Source of the DNA: Crocinitomicaceae bacterium | Lineage (GTDB): Bacteria; Bacteroidota; Bacteroidia; Flavobacteriales_D; Crocinitomicaceae | Assembly: GCA_024643365.1 (NCBI GenBank) | Contig: JAHENC010000003.1 | Location: 62,001-126,000, forward strand | Reading direction: 5' to 3' | DNA length: 64,000 nt | Shown here: positions 10,001-21,100 of the stretch, one piece after another | Layout: each line of letters begins with the position of its first letter | Position numbering within the stretch: position 1 is the stretch's first letter | Notes under the pieces: model-generated | The model's input: the letters and a program-made list of their open reading frames with translations, nothing else | The model's database searches: none | What the model was told of the DNA's origin: nothing | Program-made: the position numbers and the translations under genes

Positions 10001-10998
10001 GTTGTAGTATAATTTGAATAGTTACTCTGAATAGAACCTGGTCCACCAGTTGTAGTACAAGTTGAAGAATTGTTTAACGTACTGAGCGTTACATTTAAAA
10101 TTTCTTCATCCGCCACACTTGTAGAAGCACTTGTACAATAACAGTTCACAAAAGAGTTCGTAGTCACCAAAAGCGGCGTAGAAGTAGCAAATTGCGAAGT
10201 TGACGAACAAGTAACGATACACTGATACCAGGTATCGACCGCTTGAGTAGCAGGAAAACTCGACGTGTTTGCCCCGGTGATATTCGACCATGGACCTAAT
10301 GCAGTTGGTGCACTTTGCCATTGGTAAGTTAAACCTGATGTAAATGTCGCATTTGCCATGCTTAAGTTAAAAGGCGCAGAAGGACAAACAGGATTCACAC
10401 TAGAAGCTGTTATTCCTGCATTTGGTGTTCCCGTACATGCCGTTCCAGAAATGAAACTTACTGATCCGATAAATCCACGATTATTGATTCCACTGGTTAG
10501 AGTTCCACCAAAACCGATGTCCGTTCCGGTGATTAAATTACACCCACCACCTGTAAATGTATAAGATCCAGCTGTAATAGTGGAATAACGCAAACTGCTT
10601 GTCAGAGAAAGACACAAACCATAGGTTGCTCCAGCAGGAACGATTAAACTTAATCCTGTAAGCATTGGCTGACCAACATTTGTTGTCGTATTTGCAACTC
10701 CAGTAAATGGTTGTGTTGCCACTTGGGTCCAACCAGCACCTGTATTCACAGCCATTGTCGTTTGGTTAATCGCCGTTGGTTTATACCAAAGTGTCGCATT
10801 ATTTGCTCCAGTTGTTCCAGTTGCCGAAGCAATTTCTGTAATCACGACATCCGTAGTATTCGTGTTTTGAAAGTTGAAGGTAATAATGCTTGAACCATTG
10901 TTATTGGTGAAGTTGGTCGCAATTGTTGTTTGGGCACCTAAGAAATTACTCGTCAATACAACTAGTACACTACATAGGATTTGAACTATCTTTTTCAT
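7042..10998 (-). CDS. T9SS-exported GEVED/FnIII protein, tandem paralogue A
   Basis: 1318 residues with a signal peptide (MKKIVQILCSV... ending LGAQ), an Ig-like module with TYQWQSAPT, a GEVED domain (WIDFNQNGQFTDPGE, GETEDYF), FnIII-like segments, a nidogen-like central region (WKNLPHWNSP, YYVYDDV), a Cys-containing beta module (TTWFKFTAPASG) and a type A sorting domain at the end (IYPNPTKGDLIL... RRIIKN). It is paralogous along most of its length to the gene immediately upstream (11023-15039), with long nearly identical DNA blocks in the C-terminal half. The gaps of 24 bp upstream and 16 bp downstream suggest co-transcription. It is probably a surface adhesin or matrix protein; no catalytic domain is seen. 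Confidence 0.9.
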   Translation of the reverse strand: MKKIVQILCSVLVVLTSNFLGAQTTIATNFTNNNGSSIITFNFQNTNTTDVVITEIASATGTTGANNATLWYKPTAINQTTMAVNTGAGWTQVATQPFTGVANTTTNVGQPMLTGLSLIVPAGATYGLCLSLTSSLRYSTITAGSYTFTGGGCNLITGTDIGFGGTLTSGINNRGFIGSVSFISGTACTGTPNAGITASSVNPVCPSAPFNLSMANATFTSGLTYQWQSAPTALGPWSNITGANTSSFPATQAVDTWYQCIVTCSSTSQFATSTPLLVTTNSFVNCYCTSASTSVADEEILNVTLSTLNNSSTCTTTGGPGSIQSNYSNYTTTVAAPILSPGVFYPFSVEIGTCGGNFNNWTKAWIDFNQNGQFTDPGEQIYSSTAATSGPHIESGIIGVPANALQGITRMRVVNVETTVTTGVNPCGTYTWGETEDYFVSISAPPTCPQPSAPILVSSSLTSATIDWNPGGSETQWEIQYGPQGFALGSGTIIPVTTHPYTIPGLNSYAFYQAYVRAICTPGDSSYWTPSISWNTYNQGQYIQFDNECPSTGFIDISANVGSTNTNLAYLGEVGITLPFPFLYQGTLITSATIGATGGMKLGTTTAAVNLVMEAGNGLYPFIQQLYSAYPVGSGGVYYQQIGTSPNSKFIVQWKNLPHWNSPIFLDAATFELIIDEATQEIYYVYDDVIMGNPLWDNGQDAEIGVRGTQNVNVSMNNNAYLQDNSCVHFYYVNCPNPVALTTSYLLPNEAAFTWTASAAGETSWTVVYGQAGFDPTTSGTTLTLTAASAQLMNLIPLGNYDMYIYSECAGGLNSNGLFYNFQTPPICSNPTSFISTAGQDSLMSSWSWSAYTSVYSSTGFNIQVVTQDSALYTGAVYAVDNNFTDTTLNAAWYPGQSFDVYVQAVCGQDTSAYVGPISISMPLSNDNACGAHEIMVGAPGLLYNNSGATVANDELLIVPPVTGEQSTTGWAQNTLSHTTWFKFTAPASGNVRIDATGVNYDGQIAVYYGADCSILPSFTLEGANDNEIDGNSTAPNFTICGLVPGAVYHLMHDGQGTAGNYTIAISEVSVEAGVPGEVLNICYGETINLFLGIANYGLGGEWVATSPAVVLQGNEFNSTDYASQAYTFNYVVSDGCAIDQATASVIVHAAPSAGEDGTFTVCLNEPFDLLMGLVGNVDFDGTWYNSSNQGLSSNLDTSGNLAGSFNYDYIVESAYCPSDSANVLVIVDGSCDFTASLYELTQYISIYPNPTKGDLILHWSGADQASVTVYDIHGKLVISTQTVENNMNITLNNCENGVYLVQVESNHAKVIRRIIKN
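7270..8400. repeat. Near-identical block shared with 11270-12400 (copy 1)
   Basis: This stretch of paralogue A matches 11270-12400 of paralogue B at an offset of about 3978 bp. One run (8012-8095 and 11990-12073) reads as base-for-base identical, while neighbouring stretches differ mainly at third codon positions. The flanking N-terminal domains differ much more. A recent duplication or gene conversion would explain the mosaic. Confidence 0.75.
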
Positions 10999-11022
10999 CT
11001 TGTATTCGTTTGTGTTTAATGA

Positions 11023-14000
11023 TTATTGTACCGCTATTCTTTCTACTATTTGTATCCCATTCAATTGGATTTGAATTAAGTACATTCCTTTTGGATATGC
11101 AGATAAATCTAATTGGATAGGCTCGTCAAAAGATTGCTCTTTCACTATTTTTCCGTTCAAATCCATCAACTGAAGTGCTGCAAGCCCTGAAGCCATTTTA
11201 GAAATATTCAAGAAAGTTGTTGTTGGATTCGGGTACATGCTAAATCCTAATAAAGACTCTTCAAGTGATGCAGTGTGATCACATGATCCATCTACAATCA
11301 CCAATACATTTGCGGAGTCACTTGGACAATATGCGCTTTCCACGATGTAATCATAGTTAAATGAGCCTGCTATCGATCCGGAAGTATCTTGAGCCGTTGG
11401 AAGGGCTTCATTCATAGAATTGTACCATGTTCCTGTTACGTCTACATTACCTGTTAGTCCATTCCAAAGAACTAAAGGTTCGTTCAAACACACCGTAAAT
11501 GTTCCATCTATTCCTGCACTTGGTGCAGCATGTACAATAACACTTGCTGTTGCTTGATCAATCGCACATCCATCACTTACCACATAGTTAAATGTGTAAG
11601 ATTGAGATGCGTAATCTGTTGAGTTGAAGTTATTGCCTTGCAATACAACTGCTGGTGAAGTTGCTACCCACTCTCCTCCTAAACCGTAATTTGCGATTCC
11701 TAAGAATAAGTTGATTGTTTCTCCGTAACAGATGTTTAATACTTCTCCCGGCACACCTGCCTCTACACTCACTTCACTAATCGCAATTGTGTAGTTTCCA
11801 GCTGTTCCTTGTCCGTCGTGCAGCAAGTGATAAACGGCACCTGGAACCAAGCCACAAATCGTGAAATTTGGTGCCGTACTGTTCCCATCGATTTCGTTGT
11901 CGTTCGCGCCTTCTAGCGTAAAGCTTGGTAGGATGCTGCAATCTGCACCGTAGTATACTGCGATTTGTCCGTCGTAGTCTACCCCTGTTGCATCAATGCG
12001 TACGTTTCCAGATGCTGGTGCGGTAAACTTGAACCATGTTGTATGACTTAATGTGTTTTGTGCCCAACCTGTACTTGTTTGCGCTCCTGTAACTGGAGGA
12101 ACAATCAATAATTCATCGTTCGCCACAGTCGCACCTGAGTTATTATATAATAAACCTGGGGCACCAACAACGATTTCATGTGCACCACACGAGTTGTCGT
12201 TGCTCAAAGGCATCATAATGCTGATTGGACCAACGTATGCTGATGTATCTTGTCCACAAATCGCTTGTACGTATACATCCATTGTTTGTCCAGGATACCA
12301 AGCTGCGTTCAACGTAGTATCTGTGAAATTATTGTCTACTGCGTATACCGCCCCTGTGTATAAGGCAGAATCTTGTGCCACAACTTGAATGTTGAAACCA
12401 GTGGAAGGGAACAATGAAGTATATGGTGTCCAGAACCAAGAACTCATGATGTTGTTAACTCCACTTGTTGCGGCGAAACTTGTTGGATTCGAGCAGAAAG
12501 GTGGAGCTGTAAACGTCGTAGTTAAAGCTTCACTTGTTAATCCCGCTGAACATTCTGAGTAAACGTAAACATCATACGTTTGAAGCGGAGTTAAATTGCT
12601 CAATAAAGCAGAATTTGTTGTGACAACCTGTGATGTTCCTCCTGTTAAAGGATTGAATCCTGTTGGACCATATATTACTGTCCATGATGTTTCATTTGCC
12701 GCTGAAGCCGTCCAAGTATACATCGCTTGATCTGGCGCAATGTAACTAGCAGTCAAAGCAGAAGGCTTTGGACAATTGGTGTAATAAAAATGGACACAAC
12801 TATTGTTCTGTAAATAGGTGTTGTTATTCATGGAGACGTTGATGTTTTGTGAACCGCGGACACCAATTTCTGCATCTTGACCATAATTCCAAAGTGGGCT
12901 TCCCAAAATAACATCATCATACACATAATAAATCTCATTTGTTGTTTCTTCGATGATGAGCTCAAAACTTGCGCCATCAGGAAATACAGGTGAATTATAA
13001 TGAGGTAAGTTTTTCCATTGAACGATAAACTTGCTATTTGGACTCGTTCCAACCTGTTGGTAGAATACACCACCTGATCCAACTGGCGCTGAGGTATACA
13101 ATTGTTGAATAAATGGATACAATCCATTTCCAGCTTCCATCACCAAATTGACTTGAGCGGTCATGGTGCCTAATTTCATTCCACCGTTATTTCCAATGGT
13201 TGCGGATGAAATCAATTGACCTTGGTATAAAACTGAAAAAGGCAAGTTGATGCCGGTCTCACCCAAGTAGGCCAAGTTCGCCGCTGTTCCTGTAGATGAA
13301 ATATCTTGGAATCCACCATTCGGACACTCAGAATCCCAATCGATGAATTGTCCTTGATTATATGTGTTAAAAGAAACAGGAGGTGTCCAAAAAGATGAAT
13401 CTCCCGGTGTACAAACTGCTCGGACATAAACTTGATAGAAGGAATTCGGAGTTAAGTTTGTCATCGTATATGGATTTGCGGTGACTAAAACAGTTGTTCC
13501 GGTGCCCAAAATAAATCCTTGAAGACCGTATTGAACTTCCCATTGTGTTTCGCTACCGCCTACTGTCCATGAAATTTGAGCATTGTTAAGGCTAGCTTGA
13601 AGGACATTCAAGTTCGTTGGTTGTGGGCATGTTGGGGGAGCTGAAATATTTACAAAATAATCTTCCGTCTCTCCCCATGTGTATGTTCCACATGGATTCA
13701 CTCCCGTTGTCACAGTTGTTTCGACATTGACAACCCGCATTCTAGTAATACCAGAAGGTGCAGATGCCGGTACAGTTACTGTTCCAATTTCAAAATGAGG
13801 ACCATTTGTTGCTACTGTTGAAGAATGAACTTCTTCTCCCGGATCAGTAAATTGTCCATTTTGATTGAAATCAATCCAAGCCTTTGTCCAGTTATTATAA
13901 TTTCCATTACACGTTCCGATTTCAACTGAAAAAGGATAAACTACTCCCGGAGATAAAATAGGTGCGGCAACCGTACTTGTATAGTCAGAATACATACTTT

Positions 14001-15039
14001 GCACAGAACCCGGACCACCTGTTGTTAAGCAACTCGATGTATTATTTAGCGTATTCAACGACACATTTAAAATTTCTTCATCAAGTGCACTTGTTGATGA
14101 ACTCGTACAATAGCAATTTACAAATGAATTGGTGGTGACCAAAATTGGACTTGAGGTTGCCGTACTACCTGAGCCTGTACAAACCATAACACATTGATAC
14201 CAAGTATCCACCGTTTGTGAAGCTTGAAACGCTCCATTTGTTGCGCCGCTAATGTTGGACCAAGGCCCGCTCGCACTTGGCGCACTTTGCCATTGGTAAG
14301 TAATTCCAGATGCCAATGTATTTCCACTCAAGGATAAGTTGAAAGGAACAGAAGGACAAACAGCTCCAACACTTGAAACTGTTAATCCTGCAGATATTGC
14401 ACCTGCACAAGCGTTCCCAGGAATGTAATGTATTTTAATGTTAGGTCGATAATTACCATAAGTTGTTGTTAATGCCGTTGCGCTAGATCCAGCTGCTCCA
14501 GCCGACCATCCAATTGCTAAACCCGTTGCCAATTCACGGTAAAAGGGATTCGCTGCACTAGCGGTACCAGTTTTTACATGATCCGTCATGATTTGCAAAG
14601 TACCTCCAGTATAAATATAAGGTGTTGTCAAAACAAAAGACTCCCATCCTGGTCCGGTGGTCATGAAACCTTGGTTCGTATTATTATAAGCGGAAGTACT
14701 ACCTGCAGTAAGTACCCCCCAAGTCGTTCCAGTTGTAAGAGTCGTTGCAGAGTTATTTGCCAAAAGGATCTCAAACGTATTTGGTGCAGTAATCGTACCT
14801 GAAACTTTTTGCCATTCGATTTGCGTAATCATTGATCCAGCTGGAATAGCTGCTAATTCAGTCGCCGTGTAAATGTATGCGTACTTGGAATAATTAAATG
14901 TCGATGTTGCTGCACTTCGATAATAGGGCCCTGAAAGATAACTGCTCAAGGTAGTAGATGTTCCAATTTGAACAAACTGAGCATTCGCACCTGTCAGTAA
15001 AGCAAGTAAAAATAATAGGGATAGGTAGACTTTTCTCAT
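11023..15039 (-). CDS. T9SS-exported GEVED/FnIII protein, tandem paralogue B
   Basis: 1338 residues. The signal peptide (MRKVYLSLLFLLALLTGANAQ-like start) precedes a paralogue-specific N-terminal domain, which differs from paralogue A. Then come an Ig-like module, a GEVED domain (WIDFNQNGQFTDPGEE, GETEDYF), FnIII-like segments, the nidogen-like region, the TTWFKF module and a type A sorting domain (FSMYPNPTTTFLNIS... ERIAVQ). It is the first gene of the three-gene unit. Only about 45 bp separate its ATG from the terminator hairpin of the gene upstream, so it either has a promoter embedded next to that hairpin or depends on read-through. It shares blocks of near identity with 7042-10998. Confidence 0.9.
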   Translation of the reverse strand: MRKVYLSLLFLLALLTGANAQFVQIGTSTTLSSYLSGPYYRSAATSTFNYSKYAYIYTATELAAIPAGSMITQIEWQKVSGTITAPNTFEILLANNSATTLTTGTTWGVLTAGSTSAYNNTNQGFMTTGPGWESFVLTTPYIYTGGTLQIMTDHVKTGTASAANPFYRELATGLAIGWSAGAAGSSATALTTTYGNYRPNIKIHYIPGNACAGAISAGLTVSSVGAVCPSVPFNLSLSGNTLASGITYQWQSAPSASGPWSNISGATNGAFQASQTVDTWYQCVMVCTGSGSTATSSPILVTTNSFVNCYCTSSSTSALDEEILNVSLNTLNNTSSCLTTGGPGSVQSMYSDYTSTVAAPILSPGVVYPFSVEIGTCNGNYNNWTKAWIDFNQNGQFTDPGEEVHSSTVATNGPHFEIGTVTVPASAPSGITRMRVVNVETTVTTGVNPCGTYTWGETEDYFVNISAPPTCPQPTNLNVLQASLNNAQISWTVGGSETQWEVQYGLQGFILGTGTTVLVTANPYTMTNLTPNSFYQVYVRAVCTPGDSSFWTPPVSFNTYNQGQFIDWDSECPNGGFQDISSTGTAANLAYLGETGINLPFSVLYQGQLISSATIGNNGGMKLGTMTAQVNLVMEAGNGLYPFIQQLYTSAPVGSGGVFYQQVGTSPNSKFIVQWKNLPHYNSPVFPDGASFELIIEETTNEIYYVYDDVILGSPLWNYGQDAEIGVRGSQNINVSMNNNTYLQNNSCVHFYYTNCPKPSALTASYIAPDQAMYTWTASAANETSWTVIYGPTGFNPLTGGTSQVVTTNSALLSNLTPLQTYDVYVYSECSAGLTSEALTTTFTAPPFCSNPTSFAATSGVNNIMSSWFWTPYTSLFPSTGFNIQVVAQDSALYTGAVYAVDNNFTDTTLNAAWYPGQTMDVYVQAICGQDTSAYVGPISIMMPLSNDNSCGAHEIVVGAPGLLYNNSGATVANDELLIVPPVTGAQTSTGWAQNTLSHTTWFKFTAPASGNVRIDATGVDYDGQIAVYYGADCSILPSFTLEGANDNEIDGNSTAPNFTICGLVPGAVYHLLHDGQGTAGNYTIAISEVSVEAGVPGEVLNICYGETINLFLGIANYGLGGEWVATSPAVVLQGNNFNSTDYASQSYTFNYVVSDGCAIDQATASVIVHAAPSAGIDGTFTVCLNEPLVLWNGLTGNVDVTGTWYNSMNEALPTAQDTSGSIAGSFNYDYIVESAYCPSDSANVLVIVDGSCDHTASLEESLLGFSMYPNPTTTFLNISKMASGLAALQLMDLNGKIVKEQSFDEPIQLDLSAYPKGMYLIQIQLNGIQIVERIAVQ
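11270..12400. repeat. Near-identical block shared with 7270-8400 (copy 2)
   Basis: Partner of the 7270-8400 block, encoding the same FnIII-like/TTWFKF/Cys-module segment in paralogue B. It is a direct repeat, so recombination between copies would delete or fuse the two genes in frame. Confidence 0.75.
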
Positions 15040-15084
15040 AGTAATTTATTTGTTCGTAAAAATAACCTTTTAAAAACAAAAAAA

Positions 15085-15100
15085 GCCACCCGAGGGTGGC
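15085..15100 (-). terminator. Rho-independent terminator after the 3026-codon gene
   Basis: GCCACC-CGAG-GGTGGC forms a tight tetraloop hairpin, extended by flanking A/T pairs. On the minus strand it is followed by TTTTTTTGTTTTT. It lies about 25 bp past the stop at 15125 and about 45 bp before the start of the next gene (15039). Confidence 0.88.
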
Positions 15101-15124
15101 TTTTGAATATTGATAGGGTTCTGA

Positions 15125-18100
15125 TTAGTTTTTAACTACTCTGAATGTTTGAACAGCGTTTTCAGCCGTCAATCTCACCATGTAAACTCCAGGAGTTACA
15201 TTTGAGATATTCAACTTACCATTGTTTGTTACATTCATTTGTTCAGCAACTAATTTACCTTGAGCATCGAAGATTTGAACATCAACCATCATGTTTTCAG
15301 GCATTGCAACATTCACTTCACCATTTGTTGGATTCGGGAATACATTCATATCTGAAATATTGATTTGGTCTAATCCTACTGAGTTAATATCAATACAATC
15401 TGATACATCCTCACAACCTTGTAAACTTGTTACAATAACTGCGTATGAACCATTTGCTGTTGCAGTGAATTGAGCTGCAGTAGCTGTTGGGATATCTGTA
15501 CCAGAAGCACAGTTGATCCATTGGTAGTTCATTCCTGCTGGAGATGCAGAGATTGTTACATCATCAACGATTGATACCAATGCAACCGGTGTAGCATTTA
15601 CAGTTACCAATACTTGATCTGATGATTGACATCCGTTCAATGCTGTACCTGTTACAGTGTATGTTTGTGTTGCAGTTGGAGCGAAAGCTACACTGTTCAC
15701 AACACCATTGTTCCATAAGTATGTATTTGCACCTGAACCATTCAATGTTGCTGTAGATCCAGAACAGATTGTTTGATCAGCACCAGCATTTACATCTGGT
15801 AAAGCCAATACTGTTAACAACATTTGATCAGTATTCGTACAGTTGTTAGCTCCTACTGCAGTTACCGTGTAAGTTGCAGAAGATCCTGGTACAAACGCTA
15901 CGTTATTCGATACGTTGTTATTCCATGTAATGAACCCATTACTTGTTGCTGACAATGTCACTGGTAAACCAGAACAAGAAGCGATATCTGGACCAGCATT
16001 TACAGTTGGGATTGGCAATACAGTTACTGATGTAGACTGTGAAGCGTTTCCACATGCATTAGAAGCAACGTAAGTTAAGTTAACTACAACTGGATCATTT
16101 GATGTTGGTGTATAAGTCACTGTACCGTTTGAAACGTTTGGTGAAATAGTTCCTAAACCATTTGATGTTGTCCAGAATCCACCCATGCTGTTTGTTGAAG
16201 CAGCGCTTAATGTAGCTGGCGCATTCGCACAAACGATTTGGTTACCTGTTACTGTTACGTTTGGACCTGTACTTACATTCACAACCACTTGATCTTGGTT
16301 AGTACATCCATTTGCACCTGTTCCAACTACAGTGTATGTAGTAGTTGCATTTGGATAGAAAGGAATCGCTTGCGTGATACCGTTATTCCAAGAATAAGAA
16401 GCTGCACCTGTTGCATTTAATGTTGCACTTAATCCAGCACATACTGTGATATCATTTCCAGCATTTACCGTAGGTAATGCTAAGACATTCACTACTACTT
16501 GATCTTGGTTTGTACATCCATTCGCGCCTGTCGCTGTAACTGTATACGTTGCTGTTGCGGTTGGTGTAAACTGTTGACCATTTGTTACACTGTTATTCCA
16601 TTGGAATCCAGTCACAGCAGTAGGTGTGCTTGAAGTCGTTTGAGCGAACAAAATTGCCGGTGTTGTAGCACAAATCGTTTGATCGATACCACCATTCACA
16701 ATTGGTTGCGGCAATACTGTTACAGAAACGTTATCAAAGTTGTGACATCCATTGATATCTACACCGTCTACTGAATAGGTAGCAGTTGAAGATGGGAAGA
16801 ATGGAGTCGCATTCGTTACGTTGTTTGTCCAAGTGTATGTTAATGCTCCGGAACCAGATAAGATTGCTGGAGAAGCATTACAAATGGTTTGATCAACACC
16901 TGCATTAACAACTGGTAAAGCCCAAACTGTTAATTGAACTTGATCATCATTTGTACATCCTACAGAGTTTGCAACACCTACATTATAAACGTAAGTACCA
17001 GAAACAGTTGGTGTAACAGTTAATGTATCATCTAAAACAGGAGCAGTAATTCCACTTCCAGTATAAGATGTCATAGTCCATGTGAATGGAGCTAATCCAT
17101 TTGCAGTAAACGATGTTGTTTCACCCAAACAGATTGCTTGGTCTAAACCTGCACCAGCAACTGGAATAGTAGAATAAATCAACGATAATGTATCTGAACT
17201 GAAACATCCCCATTGAGTTGTTCCTACCACAGAATAAGTACCAGAAGCTCCTACCGTAAATGGCGTAGCATTCACAACACCTGCTACTGGACCAGTCCAA
17301 GCGTATGTTCCAGATACACCCGCACCAACAGCTGTTAATGTCGTTTGCTCTGAAGCATTATTAGAACAGATCAATACATCCTGACCAGCGTTAATTACTG
17401 GAGTTGGGTGAATTGTAAAGTTATTTGAAGTCATGTTAGTAAAACATGAAGTTGCAGGGTTTGTTGCAGTAACAATACGTGCATCAATCACATCATTTGG
17501 TGTATTATTAATCGCTGTAGTAGTTCCTGAAATTGAAGCTACAGCAGGTACAGTATTCCAAACATATGTGTATAAAGCTGGTGGAGGAGATTGTAAATTA
17601 ACTAAGTAATCTTCCGTTTCTCCCCATGTGTATGTTCCACAAGAGTTAACTCCTGTAGCAAGGGTCGTTTCTACATTCACTACACGCATTCTTGTAATAC
17701 CTAATTGAGCAGTTGTAGGAATTAATACAAATCCACTCTCAGCGTGAGCACCAACTGATGCAGCTGCGGATTGATAAACTGTTTCACCTGCATCCAAGAA
17801 ATCACCATCACGATTGTAATCGATGAATACTTTAGTAAAGTTTGAGTAGTTACCACCACACGTACCTATTGATACAACTACTGGATAAGTTGAACCTAAC
17901 ATTAAGTTGGCAGGTGCCAAAGTAGTCGTATAATTTGAGTATTGGCTTTGTAATGAACCTGCACCACCTGTTGTTGTACATGTTGATGTACTGTTCAATG
18001 TTGAGATGTTCACTCCAATAATTTCCTCATCCGCTGTTGATGTTGCATTACTCGCACAATATCCAGTTGGTTCCGTTTGAGGACCAGAAAGGGTACTTGA

Positions 18101-21100
18101 TGCAACCACTGTTACTGTTCCACCGTTACAAATATCAACTGGGGAAGCAGTTGAAGATGTTATAACCGGATTTGGATTTACAGTCAATGCCATTGTAGCA
18201 GTAGTCGCACACAATTGACCTGAAGTTTGAACCGCAGTTAAAGTATACACACCACTTGCATTACTTGTAAAGTTATATCCTGCAGCACTTGAACCATTTA
18301 CTCCAATTGCAGGAGACCAAGTAAAGTTGTTGTAAGAAGATGCACCAGTTAATGTAGCTGTTGGGGAAGCAACACCATCACACGTTGTTAATGCATTTGA
18401 ACTTAACGTTAACGTTGGAGGTGCAATTACAGTAATTAACACAGGCGTAGCAAGACTTTGACAACTTGTTGTCGGGTTTGTTACTGTTGCATATAACGTT
18501 GTTGTTGTTCCAACAATTGTACCATATGTATTTGCTGTAGTTGACTGTAAAGCAGTTCCTAAAGCAGATGTAGCATACCAATTGAATGTAGGAGATGTAA
18601 ATGCATTCGGATCAACCAATGAAGCAGTTGGGACTAATGTACCACAGTGCGTACTGTTTGTTGCCGTTGGCGCCAAGAATGCTGGTTGAATAGTAACACT
18701 CGCTGTAGCCATTGTGTTCGTACAACCTGTTGCTGCTTCTGTCGCTGTTACAGACCAAGACTGCGTCGTTTGTGCAGAAGTTGTATTTGAAGCAACTACC
18801 GTTCCAGAAATTGTATTTACCACAGGAGTACTGTTCCAAACATAGGTATAAGGAATTGCTGGAGACGATTGAATGTTAATCCAATAATCTTCCGTTTCAC
18901 CCCATGTATACGTTCCACAAGAGTTAACACCTGTAGCTACAGTTGTTTCAACGTTTACTACACGCATACGTGTAATACCCATTTGAGCAAAAGCAGGAAC
19001 AGTTATGTTACCATTTTCTAAGTGAGGACCATTTGTTGAAGCTGCAGATGCATAAGCTGTTTCATTTGCATCTAAGAAGTCACCATCTCGGTTCCAGTCA
19101 ATAAATACTTTTGTGAAGTTACTATAGTTACCGTTACATGTTCCAATTTGAACTGTTAGAGGGTAGCTTAATCCTGGTTGAACATTTAATGGAGTAACTG
19201 ATGCTGTGTAATTTGAATATTTATTTTGCAATGATCCTGTTCCACCTGTGGTAGCACAAGTAGATGCATTGGTCATTGAACCTAACGATACACTCAAGAT
19301 TTCTTCATCAAAAGTTGATGTTGCATTACTTGCACAATATCCTACTGGTTCCGTTTGTGGACCGCTTACGATACTAGAAGCAAGCAAAGAAACATCTGCA
19401 TTGTGACACACAACCGCTGGACTTGCCGTAGCTGTTGTAATCACTGGTAATGCATTCACGGTTAAATTCACCGTTACAACTGCCGTACAAACACCGTTTG
19501 TTCCAGTAATTGTAAACGGATAAACTCCAGCTACTGTTGGTGTAGATGTTAAAGTAGCATTTGCAACTGGTGCAGAAACACCAGAACCAGTGTAACTTGC
19601 GATATCCCAAGTATAAGCATATGCAGGAGATGCGATTGAACTAGCCGTTGTTGTGAACGACTGACCCAAACAAATTGCTGGTGTTATTCCAGAAGAAATT
19701 ACCATTGGATCTGGAGAAATCACTGTTGCCACCAATGGAGTTGTTGCACTATAACAACCGTTTGTTCCTAATTCATTAACGTAATACGTTGTTGAAGCAG
19801 AAATAGGATTTTGGAAAGTTGTTGAACCAGCAGAGAAACCAGCTGTTTGAATCACTAAGTTATCAATCGTGTGTTGCATAGAAATACCACCTGTTCGCGC
19901 AGCAATTGCATGCGCCCAAGTTGATTTGTTTGCTGTTACATATGCCGTTGGTAATTGTACATTAGTGAAAAGTGCCGTTCCATTTAACGTAAGCGTCACT
20001 TGACCTAACTCATTCGTTTCAATGGTTACATGATTTGAACCTGAATTAATCCAAGAAGTATTATTTACGTAACCTAAAACACCAGGTGTAAGATCATTGA
20101 AAGAAGCTGCAGTATTGTTATATAAAATATATATACCTGCTGCATTTGGCATTACACCATAAGCATCAAAACTAACTTTCAATTTTGATCCTGATCCCAT
20201 CTCTGCAGCAGGAGCTGTAGAAGCTGAATTCACATCATTACCAAAACTGTAACTTAAACCATCTGCACCTGCAGCATTCGTTGCGAAGTCAAAATCAACT
20301 TTATATTTTTGTGCATTCACACCTGCAGCTACCATGATACCTCCTTGTTGGCTTGTTGCATTCGGTGTTAATTCTAATTGACCCAAAACACTTGACAAAT
20401 TGGCAATACCTGTTAAAGATGCCCCTGCTCCAATTGCTGTACTTGTAAAGTCATTAGAATAGAATGTTGTATAAGTAGAACTTACCGGTGGATTCTGAAC
20501 GATCGTTCCGTTCGTCGCTGCATTATACCAATAGAATTGACCACTTCCTGCAGTTCCTGCCGTAGAAGCAACTGCTGCTAAAGGAGTGTTTGTTCCACAT
20601 TGGGTGCTATTCGTTGCAGCTGGAGCTGTTGGAAGATCCAATGTTGTTACGGTTACTGTATTTGTTTGAATAGAACATCCACCACCAAAAACTGTTGCGT
20701 TGTATGTTGTTGTTGTCAAAGGTGCTACCGATTGTGGGTTGTTGGTTCCAACAACTGTTGAACCGGCATACCATGTAACTGATTGTGTAAAGGTTACAGT
20801 ATAATCCTCACGCTCACCCCAAGAAGAAGTTGTTGCATATGAAGAAATCAATGTTTCCATAGAAACGACACGCATTCTTGTTGTTCCGAATGCTGTAAGT
20901 GGAATCGTAAACGAGCCTGTTACTGTGTGAGGTCCAACTTGTGTAGCAGTAGGTGTATAAACCATTTCACCTGCATCTACGAAATCACCGTCTTTATTAA
21001 AGTCAATAAAGATTGCCATTGAATTTGAATAATTATTTCCAGTATTCGTACTTGTCAATGAATATTGATAAGTATTACCAGCAGACATTGCAATTGTTGC

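Noticed and set aside
12053-12388. Plus-strand open frame of about 111 codons inside the paralogue B gene (and a similar one at 8075-8296)
   Set aside because: It is antisense to a well-supported T9SS gene, lies in its repeated block, and has repetitive low-complexity product without start context; it is a shadow frame.
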